From Desulfuromonas soudanensis (GTDB lineage: Bacteria; Desulfobacterota; Desulfuromonadia; Desulfuromonadales; WTL): 64,000 bases of DNA. The translations under genes and the position numbers were made by a program. The stretch lies in NCBI RefSeq assembly GCF_001278055.1, contig NZ_CP010802.1:62001-126000 (forward strand), read 5' to 3'. The notes beneath the pieces are model-generated. The model was given only the letters and a program-made list of their open reading frames with translations, made no database searches and was not told the DNA's origin. Numbering within the stretch: position 1 is the stretch's first letter; each line of letters starts with the position of its first letter. Below are positions 54,320 to 62,130 of the stretch, piece after piece.

Positions 54320-54946
54320 ATGAGAGCCAAGAGCGATTTTCCCGTCGTTTGCGTGGGCGGTTCGGCCGGCGGCCTGGACGCCTATATCCGCTTACTTAAA
54401 CACCTTCCGGACGATATGGGTGTGGCCATCGTCATTGTCAATCACCTGCGGACCGTCGCCACCCTGCTCCATGAAATCCTTCCGCAGCACACCGGGATGC
54501 CGGTGGAACTGATCACGGAAAAACTGGACATCGAGCCCAACCACGTCTTCATCATCCCCGAACAGCGGGATTTGCACGTTCTCGAGGGAGAATTCCGGCT
54601 CAAACCGATATCCAAGCCCCATGGCTGGCCCGACGTGATCACCATCTTTCTTCGTTCCCTGACCGAGAACTGGGACGGCAGACTGATCGCTGTCATTGTC
54701 TCCGGTTTTGATGGCGATGGAGCCGACGCCTTGTGCGGCATAAAAGACGTGGGGGGAATCACCATCGCCCAGAAGCTCGACACGGCCGCACAACCCGACA
54801 TGCCCGAGAGCGCCATCGCCAGCGGCTGCATCGATTTCATTCTGTCCCCGGAAAATATTGCCAAGGAAATTATTCGCATTGCCCGCGGAGAGGCCAGGGC
54901 GGAGCAGGAGGAGTCAGAGTCGGGGTCGGTTCGGCCAAAGAGTTGA
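54320..54946 (+). CDS. Stand-alone CheB methylesterase domain protein
   Basis: A 208-residue CheB C-terminal (methylesterase) domain without a receiver domain. Catalytic Ser in VCVGGSAGGLDA (near residue 16), His in VIVNHLRT, and Asp in SGFDGDGADAL. The family removes methyl groups from chemoreceptor Glu, but no chemotaxis genes are in the window, so another target is likely. Start at 54320 with GGAG nine bases upstream. Confidence 0.87.
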   Translation: MRAKSDFPVVCVGGSAGGLDAYIRLLKHLPDDMGVAIVIVNHLRTVATLLHEILPQHTGMPVELITEKLDIEPNHVFIIPEQRDLHVLEGEFRLKPISKPHGWPDVITIFLRSLTENWDGRLIAVIVSGFDGDGADALCGIKDVGGITIAQKLDTAAQPDMPESAIASGCIDFILSPENIAKEIIRIARGEARAEQEESESGSVRPKS

Positions 54947-55032
54947 AAAAGACCCCTTCGGCAGACCACAAAACCGGGAATTTGCCCCGGAGTGGTGAGG
55001 ACACAACAACCGAGGATAAAGGAGAACCGCCC

Positions 55033-56076
55033 ATGAAAGCACTCGTGTATCACGGTCCGGGAAAGCTGGCACTGGAAGAGAAACCGAAGCCGGTCCTCAA
55101 GGACCCGACCGATGCCCTCGTCCGGATTACCAGGACGACCATCTGTGGAACGGATCTGCATATCAAAAAGGGGGATGTGCCGACGGTGACCGCCGGGCGC
55201 ATCCTCGGGCACGAAGGTGTCGGCATCATCGAAGAGGTGGGCGCCAGCGTGTCCAACTTCAAAGTCGGCGACCGCGTCCTGATTTCCTGCATCTCGTCCT
55301 GCGGACGATGCGCCAACTGCAAAAAAGGGATGTACTCCCATTGCCAAAGCGGCGGCGGCTGGATCCTGGGAAACCTCATCGACGGGACTCAGGCCGAATA
55401 TGTGCGGATTCCCTTTGCCGACAACAGCCTCTATCCGATCCCCGCCGGAGCCGACGAAGAGGCGCTGGTCATGCTGAGCGACATCCTGCCGACGGGTTTC
55501 GAATGCGGGGTTCTCAACGGCCAGGTCAAGCCCGGCGACACGGTGGCCATCGTCGGCGGCGGGCCCATCGGGTTGGCGGCGCTTTTAACGGCGCAATTCT
55601 ACTCGCCGGCGGAAATCATCATGGTCGATATTGACGCCAACCGCCTGAAGGTGGCCAAAAAATTCGGTGCGACCCAGATCGTCAACAACTCAGAGGGCAC
55701 GGCGGTCGCGCAGGTGATGGCGATGACGGAGAACAGGGGGGTCGACGTGGCCATCGAAGCCATCGGCATTCCGGAAAGTTTCGACGTCTGTCAGGCCATC
55801 GTCACCGCCGGCGGTCATATCGCCAATATTGGCGTGCATGGCAAACCGGTGCAGCTCAATATCGACAAACTCTGGTCGCACAATATCACCCTCACCACCG
55901 GTCTGGTCGATACGGTGACGACGCCGATGCTGCTGAAAACCGTCATGTCGGGCAAGGTTCAGCCGAAGAAACTGGTGACCCACCACTTTGCCCTGAAGGA
56001 TGTCATGAAAGCCTACGAAACCTTCGGCAATGCCATGAAAGAACGTGCACTGAAGGTGATTATTACCAACGACTAG
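55033..56076 (+). CDS. Zinc-dependent alcohol dehydrogenase 3
   Basis: A 347-residue medium-chain alcohol dehydrogenase of the isopropanol/formaldehyde-dehydrogenase-like type. Zinc motifs CGTDLH, GHEGVGIIEEVG and CGRCANCKKGMYSHC; nucleotide loop GGGPIG (about 175-180). More similar to general secondary-alcohol dehydrogenases than to the pair at 8.8-10.9 kb. Substrate unknown. GGAG precedes the ATG; 87 nt after the CheB-like gene. Confidence 0.92.
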   Translation: MKALVYHGPGKLALEEKPKPVLKDPTDALVRITRTTICGTDLHIKKGDVPTVTAGRILGHEGVGIIEEVGASVSNFKVGDRVLISCISSCGRCANCKKGMYSHCQSGGGWILGNLIDGTQAEYVRIPFADNSLYPIPAGADEEALVMLSDILPTGFECGVLNGQVKPGDTVAIVGGGPIGLAALLTAQFYSPAEIIMVDIDANRLKVAKKFGATQIVNNSEGTAVAQVMAMTENRGVDVAIEAIGIPESFDVCQAIVTAGGHIANIGVHGKPVQLNIDKLWSHNITLTTGLVDTVTTPMLLKTVMSGKVQPKKLVTHHFALKDVMKAYETFGNAMKERALKVIITND

Positions 56077-56154
56077 AGACGTTGCCGGTTCCTCGGCTCA
56101 GCTCCGGATGACTCGGTTCCGGGCGCAAGGCCGCGCGATCCAGGGAGGTTGAGA

Positions 56155-56298
56155 ATGAACTCTTCAGACATGATGAACCATAACGGTGGCTGGATGGATC
56201 ACGGATGGATGGGGGGCGGAATGGTCCTCTGGACGGTGATCGGCGTCCTGGTGGTGGTTCTGCTGGTCGTGTTGATCAACAAGCAGTCAAAAAAATAA
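56155..56298 (+). CDS. Met/His/Gly-rich 47-residue membrane peptide
   Basis: Begins MNSSDMMNHNGGWMDHGW with five Met and two His, then MGGGM, one membrane helix (VLWTVIGVLVVVLLVVLI) and a basic NKQSKK end. The ribosome site GGAGG is ideal. The Met/His N-terminus would lie outside the membrane and could bind copper or silver; unproven. Related N-termini occur in SHOCT-type and copper-handling small proteins. Confidence 0.75.
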   Translation: MNSSDMMNHNGGWMDHGWMGGGMVLWTVIGVLVVVLLVVLINKQSKK

Positions 56299-56352
56299 CG
56301 GACCTTCACGGCCGGCAGGGAAAGAGGGCAAGGGTGGAAAAAGTGGACGGAA

Positions 56353-57660
56353 ATGGGTGAGGGCGAGCGAGGCCGAACGGATAAGGAGATGGTGAAGACC
56401 CCTGATTTGCCTGACTCTTTAACCGGCGAAAGGTCTCGAAAGCGATGGCTCTCCCCCTCCAGGAGGGGTTCCGATTTTCTGCCGGGGAACCAGATCTCCC
56501 TCCTTCAGAGCGGAGCGGCCTATTTTCCCGCCCTCGAAGCGGCCTTCGACCGGGCCAGGTTTGAAATTTACCTTGTCACCTATATCTACCAGGATGACGC
56601 CACCGGACAACGGATTGCCGACGCTCTGAAACGGGCGGTTCTGAGGGGAGTCGAGGTCTTTTTGCTCATCGACGGCTACGGCTCCAAGGACCTGCCAAAA
56701 CCGATGCTGGAGCGGATGCGGACCGATGGCGTGAGGGTTCTTGTCTACCGGCCGCAAATCTCCCCCTGGACCTTTCGCCGCAAGCGCCTCCGCCGGATGC
56801 ACCGGAAGGTCGCCGTGGTGGACCGGGAGGTCGCCTTTGTCGGGGGGATCAACATCGTCGATGATCGAGAACCGACCGAGGATCTCCCCCCGCGCTACGA
56901 TTTTGCCGTCGTCGTGGGAGGTCCGCTGGTGGAGGAGATCCGCCTTTCGGCGCGGCGGCAGTGGTCCATGGTGGCCTGGGCTCGTTTTCGCAAGGGGGCG
57001 GGCCGGTCCGTGGCGCTGCCTGGTTCGACCACCGGTGGATCCATGAGCGCGGCATTTGTGACCCGGGACAACTACCGCCATCGTCGGGACATCGAGGCGG
57101 CGTATCTGCAGGGGATCGACCGTGCAACCTCCGAGATCATCCTTTGCCACGCCTATTTTTTGCCGGGGGTCGATTTTCGTCATGCCCTGACCCGTGCCGC
57201 GGAGCGCGGGGTCCGGGTGGTTTTACTCCTCCAGGGGCGGATGGAATTTTTTCTGCAGCATTATGCCTCCCGGGCCCTCTACGGCCATTTTCTCGACGCA
57301 GGCATCGAAATTTACGAATACCGCAAGGGGTTCCTCCACGCCAAGGTGGCGGTGATCGACGGGCACTGGGCCACGGTCGGCTCTTCGAATATCGATCCCT
57401 TCAGCCTCCTCCTGTCCCGGGAAGCCAACGTGGTCGTTGACGACGAAGTCTTTGCCGTCACCCTGGCCCGAAGTTTGATGAAGACCGTTGAAACCGATGG
57501 GGAGCGAATCTTGAGGGACACCTGGAAAAAGGAACCCCTCGGGTTGCGGTTCATCAGTTGGCTCAGCTATGGTATGCTCCGCTTGATGATGGTGATCAGC
57601 GGTTATGCCCCTGAACACGACCGGCTCAGAAGGGAGCGCCCCCTTTCGTCGGAGAAATGA
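56353..57660 (+). CDS. Phospholipase D-family cardiolipin synthase (ClsB-like)
   Basis: A 435-residue enzyme joining phosphatidyl groups to make cardiolipin. Two HKD motifs are intact: HRKVAVVDREVAFVGG (about residue 150) and HAKVAVIDGHWATVGSSN (about residue 330). No N-terminal helix, as in ClsB; a C-terminal hydrophobic segment (LMMVISGYAP region) may contact membrane. Start 56353 is uncertain (M13 at 56389 is the alternative, but its AAGGAG is too close). Confidence 0.9.
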   Translation: MGEGERGRTDKEMVKTPDLPDSLTGERSRKRWLSPSRRGSDFLPGNQISLLQSGAAYFPALEAAFDRARFEIYLVTYIYQDDATGQRIADALKRAVLRGVEVFLLIDGYGSKDLPKPMLERMRTDGVRVLVYRPQISPWTFRRKRLRRMHRKVAVVDREVAFVGGINIVDDREPTEDLPPRYDFAVVVGGPLVEEIRLSARRQWSMVAWARFRKGAGRSVALPGSTTGGSMSAAFVTRDNYRHRRDIEAAYLQGIDRATSEIILCHAYFLPGVDFRHALTRAAERGVRVVLLLQGRMEFFLQHYASRALYGHFLDAGIEIYEYRKGFLHAKVAVIDGHWATVGSSNIDPFSLLLSREANVVVDDEVFAVTLARSLMKTVETDGERILRDTWKKEPLGLRFISWLSYGMLRLMMVISGYAPEHDRLRRERPLSSEK

Positions 57661-57815
57661 CCCGTTTGGCAACGCCTTGATTCGAGGAGTCCCGGAGGTG
57701 GGAACTGGCGTGTGGGGCCGGCACCAGACGCGAACTTTTACCCCCTGGAAACCGGGCTCCCGAAATTTTGTTCCCCTGAAAATAAACGCTTCAACCACTG
57801 AAAAAGAAAATTGTG

Positions 57816-58790
57816 ATGATTAAACGTATCTCCCGCTCCCTTCTGTTGACCTTCGTCTTTTTCCTCTGCGTCTCCTGCGCCCATAACCTGGACGCGCCAA
57901 CCAAGTACGGCACGGACAAGGTCACCGTCGCCGCCGACAATGCCATCCACTATGTCGAGGTCGGTCAGGGCCCGCCGGTCCTTTTGATCCCCGGTCTCTT
58001 CGGGACTCACAGCATATTCGACCGCGTAATCCCCTTATTGAAGGATCACTACCGCCTTCTGGCCATCGACAATTTCGGCACGGGTCAATCGGGGCGCCCC
58101 GAGGGGGGCTTCGACTATCTGGTGGCCGAACAGGCGGACAGGGTCGTGGCCATGATGGACGAGCTTGAAATCGCCAGCTGCGACATCGTCGGCGTCTCCT
58201 ACGGCGGGATGATCGCCCTCAACATCGCCGCACGCTACCCCGAGCGGGTCGTCTCCATCGTCGCCATTGAGGGCGCCGTCATCATGCCGAAAAACACCCC
58301 CTATCGCCGGCTGATCCAGGGGCTCAAATACCCGATCTTCGGCGATGCGATTATCGGCTTTGTCCGCTCGGGGCTCTTTGACGAAACCATGGCTGAGGAC
58401 ATCATGGGCCCCTCCTGGGACGATTTGAGCAGCCAGGAGCAGGACGAAATAACCGGCATCGTGGCAAAAAATGCCGATGTCGCCTCGCGGCGCACCTGGC
58501 TCAGTCTGGCCCGGGCCCTCAACGATGTGGAAGATTTCACCGAGGAGGCAAAGTCGATCACGGCGCCCGTTCTTTACCTCTCCGGAGATCTCTCCGAGTT
58601 TCGTGAGATGACCGACATGAACATCGCCTTTTTCAAGGAACATCTTCCCAACGTCGAGATGGTCTCCTTTGCCGACGGGGTTCATGACCTGGAACTGCAA
58701 AAACCGAAGGAAACCGCGGCCCTGATCCTCGATTTTATCGGCCCGAGCGACTCCGGTCCCCTGGTGACCGCTTCCGAACCGGAGCCCTAG
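57816..58790 (+). CDS. Alpha/beta-hydrolase lipoprotein
   Basis: A 324-residue lipoprotein (lipobox CVSC after a hydrophobic signal) with an alpha/beta-hydrolase fold. Nucleophile Ser in GVSYGG (about residue 130), Asp in YLSGDLSE, and His in DGVHDLEL complete the triad. LIPGLFGTH supplies the oxyanion region. Substrate unknown; an envelope lipid or ester is plausible because of the location. ATG 57816 preferred over the GTG before it; ribosome site weak. Confidence 0.87.
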   Translation: MIKRISRSLLLTFVFFLCVSCAHNLDAPTKYGTDKVTVAADNAIHYVEVGQGPPVLLIPGLFGTHSIFDRVIPLLKDHYRLLAIDNFGTGQSGRPEGGFDYLVAEQADRVVAMMDELEIASCDIVGVSYGGMIALNIAARYPERVVSIVAIEGAVIMPKNTPYRRLIQGLKYPIFGDAIIGFVRSGLFDETMAEDIMGPSWDDLSSQEQDEITGIVAKNADVASRRTWLSLARALNDVEDFTEEAKSITAPVLYLSGDLSEFREMTDMNIAFFKEHLPNVEMVSFADGVHDLELQKPKETAALILDFIGPSDSGPLVTASEPEP

Positions 58791-58888
58791 GGGAAGAGGC
58801 CGACCGCTCCGGCCGGGCGTCTCACAACCCCCCGTCCGTCCGGAGCCGGGTCCTCCCGATGGAAGGAATTCCCGACCCCACTCCGGCT

Positions 58889-58929
58889 CCGGCCGCTCTT
58901 TCTTCCCTGAAAGAGCGGCCGGTTTGTTT
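58889..58929 (+). terminator. Rho-independent terminator, copy 1 of the duplicated module
   Basis: CCGGCCGCTCTTTC and GAAAGAGCGGCCGG form a perfect 14-bp stem with loop TTCCCT and tail TTTGTTT. Confidence 0.92.
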
Positions 58930-58965
58930 GGAGCCGCCTCCTTTTTGAAGTGAAATGAAAATATT

Positions 58966-58996
58966 CCAATTTAGGCCCTGAAGTGTTACAGTGCCG
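58966..58996 (+). promoter_or_regulatory. Promoter-like CAATT...TGTTACAGT motif, copy 1
   Basis: CAATTTAGGCCCTGAAGTG followed by TTACAGTGCCGGCC. TGTTACAGT resembles an extended -10. The distance from the preceding terminator (45 bases) nearly matches the copy at 61991. Confidence 0.5.
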
Positions 58997-59028
58997 GCCG
59001 TTGCGGCGATCGAAAAAACCGAAAAGTC

Positions 59029-59105
59029 ACCACAGAGGCACAGAGGCACGGAGAAATTCCTTAGAGATCAAACAGGTTACCTCTGTGTGCTCAGTGCCTT
59101 TTTCT
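59029..59105. repeat. Intergenic hairpin repeat, CACAGAGGCACAGAG type
   Basis: CACCACAGAGGCACAGAGGC pairs with CTCTGTGTGCTCAGTGCC (59080-59098 region), loop about 25 nt. Similar repeats are common between genes in many environmental proteobacterial genomes. Confidence 0.75.
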
Positions 59106-59126
59106 TCCGGTACAAAGAGCAAGATT

Positions 59127-59203
59127 TGCCACCAAGGCACCAAGACACCAAATAACTGATTTTGTTTTTGATTTTCTTGGTGCCTCCGCGTCTTTGTGGC
59201 AAA
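59127..59203. repeat. Intergenic hairpin repeat, CACCAAGGCACCAAG type
   Basis: TTGCCACCAAGGCACCAAGA pairs with TCTTGGTGCCTCCGCGTC and TTTGTGGCAAA, loop about 25 nt. Sister of the repeat just upstream. Confidence 0.75.
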
Positions 59204-59309
59204 AAATCCTGTTTAAAAGTCTCTTTCCGAAAAAGGGACATCGAAGGCGAATGAGGATGCTCTGTGGTCAATCCGGTGTTATAACCCTGCCGCATTCGAG
59301 GAGGTTCCC

Positions 59310-61238
59310 GTGCCCCGCCAAACATCGATCCATTCCTGCCTGCAGGAGAACTTCGGCTTTTCCTCCTTTCGTCCCGGGCAGGAGGCCATCACCGACTCCC
59401 TGCTCGCCGGGCGCTCGGCCCTGGCGGTCCTCCCCACCGGCGGCGGCAAGAGCCTCTGCTACCAGTTGCCGGCCCTCCTCCTCGACGGACTGACCCTGGT
59501 CGTCTCCCCCCTCATCGCCCTGATGAAGGATCAGGTCGACGCCCTGCAGGCTCGCGGCATCGCCGCCGCCCGCCTCGACTCGAGTATCGGGGCGGCGGAG
59601 GTGCAATCGATCTACCGGCAGCTCGAGGCCGGCTCCCTGAAGCTCCTCTACATCGCCCCCGAGCGCCTGGCCAACGAGCGCTTTTTGAACCGCCTGCGCG
59701 GACGCACCCTCGCCCTGATGGCCATCGACGAGGCCCACTGCATCTCCGAATGGGGGCACAACTTCCGTCCCGAGTACATGAAGATCGCCGGCCTCGCCCG
59801 GGAGATTGGGGTCGGCCGGGTGCTGGCGCTGACCGCCACCGCCACGCCGGCGGTGGCCGCCGACATTCGGAAGGCCTTTGCCATCACCGAAGCCGATGAG
59901 ATCCGCACCTCCTTTCACCGCCCCAACCTCCACCTCTCCGTCACCCCCTGCCCGGCCCCGCAGCGTCGGGAGTTGCTGCTGCAACGGCTGCGCGGCGACT
60001 CCGGGGGGGACACCATCGTCTACGTCACCCTGCAGCGAACCGCCGAAGAGGTGGCAAGCTTTCTTGCCTCGGCTGGGATTTCCGCCAGGGCCTACCATGC
60101 CGGGATGCAAAACGAGGTGCGCGGCCAGGTGCAGGATGCCTTCATGGCCGGAAGCCTCCGGGTGGTGGTCGCCACCATCGCCTTCGGCATGGGGATCGAC
60201 AAGGCCGACATCCGCGCCGTCTACCACTACAACCTCCCCAAGACGCTTGAGAACTACATGCAGGAGATCGGCCGCGCCGGCCGCGACGGGCTCGACTCAC
60301 GCTGCGAGATCCTCGCCTGCGCCGACGATCTGACGGTGCTGGCCAACTTCAGCTTCGGCGACACCCCCACCGCCGAGGCGCTGCGGCAGTTGGTGGAGCA
60401 CCTCCTCGGCCAGGAGGAGGTCTTCGACGTCTCCCACTACGATCTCTCCGGGGCCTTCGACATCCGCCCCCTGGTGATCGCCACCGTCCTCACCTACCTC
60501 GAACTGCAGGGGGTGCTGCGCTCGACGGGGCCCTTCTACGACAGCTACAAGATCCAGTTCAACCGCCCCCAGGAGGAGATTTTCCAGGGCTTCGACCCGC
60601 AGCGCGTCGCCTTTTTGCAGGCCCTCTTTGCCACCGCCAAAAAGGGACGCCTCTGGTACCAGCTCACCCCCGGCGAAAGCGCCGCGACCCTGAACGAGCC
60701 GCGGCAGCGGATCACCGCCGCCGTCAACTACCTCGAAGAAAAGGGGGACATCCAGGTTCAGGTCACCGGCCTGCGGCACGGCTATCGCCGCCTCAGTCCG
60801 GAACTCGACCCGGAAGCCCTCATCGCCGGCCTGCAGGAGACCTTCGCCCGGCGGGAAACCCAGGACATCGCCCGCCTGCGCGAGGTCCTCTCCTACGCCG
60901 AACAGCGCAGCTGCCTGACCCGGCACCTGCTCACCTATTTCGGCGAAGCCGTCGAAGCCGACTGCGGCGACTGCAGCCGCTGCCGCACCGGTCAGGGGGA
61001 GCGCCTCTCCCGCACCGCCCCCCTCGAACCCGGCCCGACTGAAGCCGCCATCGCGCGCCGGGTTCGGGACGAGAACCACGCGGCCCTGGCCCACCCCCGC
61101 CAGCTCGCCCGCTTTCTCTGCGGCATCAGCAGCCCCGCCGCCAACCGCGTCCGCCTCGGTCGCCACGCTGATTTCGGGGCGTTGGGGGAGTTTCCTTTTC
61201 GCAAGGTGATGGAGCTTGTTGCTTCGGGAGCGGACTGA
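59310..61238 (+). CDS. recQ: RecQ, ATP-dependent DNA helicase
   Basis: A 642-residue 3'-5' DNA helicase in recombination repair. GTG start at 59310 with GAGGAGG. Motif I TGGGKSLCYQ, DEAH box in IDEAHCISEWGHNFRP (RecQ-type), motif VI QEIGRAGRDG. The zinc site CLTRHLLTYF...CGDCSRC lies near residue 530-555. There is no full HRDC domain; the C-terminus after 560 is an HRDC-like remnant or a different short domain. Family length is normal. Confidence 0.96.
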   Translation: MPRQTSIHSCLQENFGFSSFRPGQEAITDSLLAGRSALAVLPTGGGKSLCYQLPALLLDGLTLVVSPLIALMKDQVDALQARGIAAARLDSSIGAAEVQSIYRQLEAGSLKLLYIAPERLANERFLNRLRGRTLALMAIDEAHCISEWGHNFRPEYMKIAGLAREIGVGRVLALTATATPAVAADIRKAFAITEADEIRTSFHRPNLHLSVTPCPAPQRRELLLQRLRGDSGGDTIVYVTLQRTAEEVASFLASAGISARAYHAGMQNEVRGQVQDAFMAGSLRVVVATIAFGMGIDKADIRAVYHYNLPKTLENYMQEIGRAGRDGLDSRCEILACADDLTVLANFSFGDTPTAEALRQLVEHLLGQEEVFDVSHYDLSGAFDIRPLVIATVLTYLELQGVLRSTGPFYDSYKIQFNRPQEEIFQGFDPQRVAFLQALFATAKKGRLWYQLTPGESAATLNEPRQRITAAVNYLEEKGDIQVQVTGLRHGYRRLSPELDPEALIAGLQETFARRETQDIARLREVLSYAEQRSCLTRHLLTYFGEAVEADCGDCSRCRTGQGERLSRTAPLEPGPTEAAIARRVRDENHAALAHPRQLARFLCGISSPAANRVRLGRHADFGALGEFPFRKVMELVASGAD

Positions 61239-61254
61239 GGAAAGGTTGTTCGTT

Positions 61255-61822
61255 GCCGGGATAAAACCATCGGGTCGGGTCAAACCGTTGGGTTGGATCA
61301 AACCGTCGGGACGCGCCCCGACAGGCGCCTTACTTTTTGTCCAGACGGCAACAAAAAAGTAAGCAAAAAATGCCTGGCACCTGCGGTGGGCATGGCTTGG
61401 AGGGTTGGCGGGGTTAATCGCCGAGGTGCTGAGAGTCGGTCGGTGTTGTCTTGTCCCTCAGCTTCGATTCCAGTTTGCCGGTTCTCCGTTTGCGGGGGAT
61501 CCAGCGAACATTTTGTTAAAGGCCTTCTGGTTTGAAAAGCCAGGAGCAAAGACAAAAGTAACGGCAAAACCAACAGCGACAACCGCCGAGATTGTGTCGT
61601 TGTGTTTTCAGGTTCTGTTTTTAAACCAGCAGCCCCTCAACAAAATGCCCGCGGCTGCGGCGGTGATCGCACTGCCGTTGGCAGGGGCACCCGGTGGTCG
61701 AGCCGCCGCGCCGGAAGTCTCTACGTCAAACGGACATTACTTCCCAATCCGTCACGACCCATGCCGACCGCAGGTCAAGCGTTTTTCTGCCTACTCTTTG
61801 GTCGCTTTACAAAAGAGTAGGG
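61255..61822. repeat. Non-coding element bounded by inverted repeats
   Basis: Left end: three AACCRTYGGG copies (61265-61310), a CTTACTTTTTG / CAAAAAAGTAAG hairpin (61329-61363), then CCTGCGGTGGGCATGG (61380-61395). Right end in inverse order: CCATGCCGACCGCAGG (61759-61774, 15 of 16 matching the left copy) and a CTACTCTTTG / CAAAAGAGTAG hairpin (61791-61820). So the ends are diverged inverted repeats about 490 bases apart. No transposase. Confidence 0.65.
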
Positions 61823-61910
61823 CGGCGTCGGGGGCCGCGACCCCCGGGTCTTGTCCTTGAATTAAGCCCATGCACACCCCCCTCCAGGGAAGTATTTTGA
61901 ACCGCTCTCT

Positions 61911-61950
61911 CCGGCCGCTCTTTTTCCCCTGAAAGAGCGGCCGGTTTGTT
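61911..61950 (+). terminator. Rho-independent terminator, copy 2 of the duplicated module
   Basis: CCGGCCGCTCTTT and AAAGAGCGGCCGG form a perfect 13-bp stem with loop TTCCCCTG and tail TTTGTTTTG. Stem and tail are nearly identical to copy 1. Confidence 0.92.
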
Positions 61951-61989
61951 TTGACTCCCTCTGCGTATCCAGCAGTGCATGAATTAATT

Positions 61990-62019
61990 TCAATTCGAGT
62001 TCTGAAATGTTAGATTGTC
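61990..62019 (+). promoter_or_regulatory. Promoter-like CAATT...TGTTAGATT motif, copy 2
   Basis: CAATTCGAGTTCTGAAATG followed by TTAGATTGTCGGCC. It lies 47 bases after the terminator and about 130 bases ahead of the beta-barrel gene, the likely target. Confidence 0.5.
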
Positions 62020-62091
62020 GGCCATTGATGAATTTTGCAAGGATCTCTGCAAGTCTTCAGAACAGCGCGCGGGGTCCATCTCAGTCATGGC

Positions 62092-62111
62092 AAGACCAGC
62101 TCCGGGGTCTT
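62092..62111 (+). promoter_or_regulatory. Leader hairpin before the beta-barrel gene
   Basis: AAGACC-AGCTCCGG-GGTCTT, followed by CCTTTTC, 20 bases before the start codon and close to the ribosome site AGGGGG. It could act as an attenuator or modulate initiation. Confidence 0.35.
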
Positions 62112-62130
62112 CCTTTTCACAGGGGGTTTT

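Larger units (their letters stand above)
58791..59309. other. Intergenic region with terminator, promoter-like motif and two hairpin repeats
   Basis: 519 bases without a gene. In order: GC repeats (CGGAGCCGG/CCGGCTCCGG, 58840-58892), the terminator at 58889-58929, the CAATT...TGTTACAGT motif at 58966-58994, two intergenic hairpin repeats (59029-59105 and 59127-59203), then GAGGAGG before the recQ start. Confidence 0.7.
61239..62130. other. Long non-coding region: inverted-repeat element, terminator, promoter-like motif, leader
   Basis: 892 bases with no gene that has a ribosome site, conserved sequence or sensible composition. It holds the element at 61255-61822, a terminator (61911-61950), the CAATT...TGTTAGATT motif (61990-62019) and a leader hairpin (62092-62111) ahead of the beta-barrel gene. 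Confidence 0.7.

Noticed and set aside
56389-57660. Shorter start for the cardiolipin synthase
   Set aside because: AAGGAG directly abuts the ATG at 56389, too close for good initiation; the choice remains uncertain.
61405-61860. Protein-coding gene inside the inverted-repeat element
   Set aside because: Several overlapping frames of 60-150 codons exist, but none has a ribosome site, sensible composition or recognisable domain.
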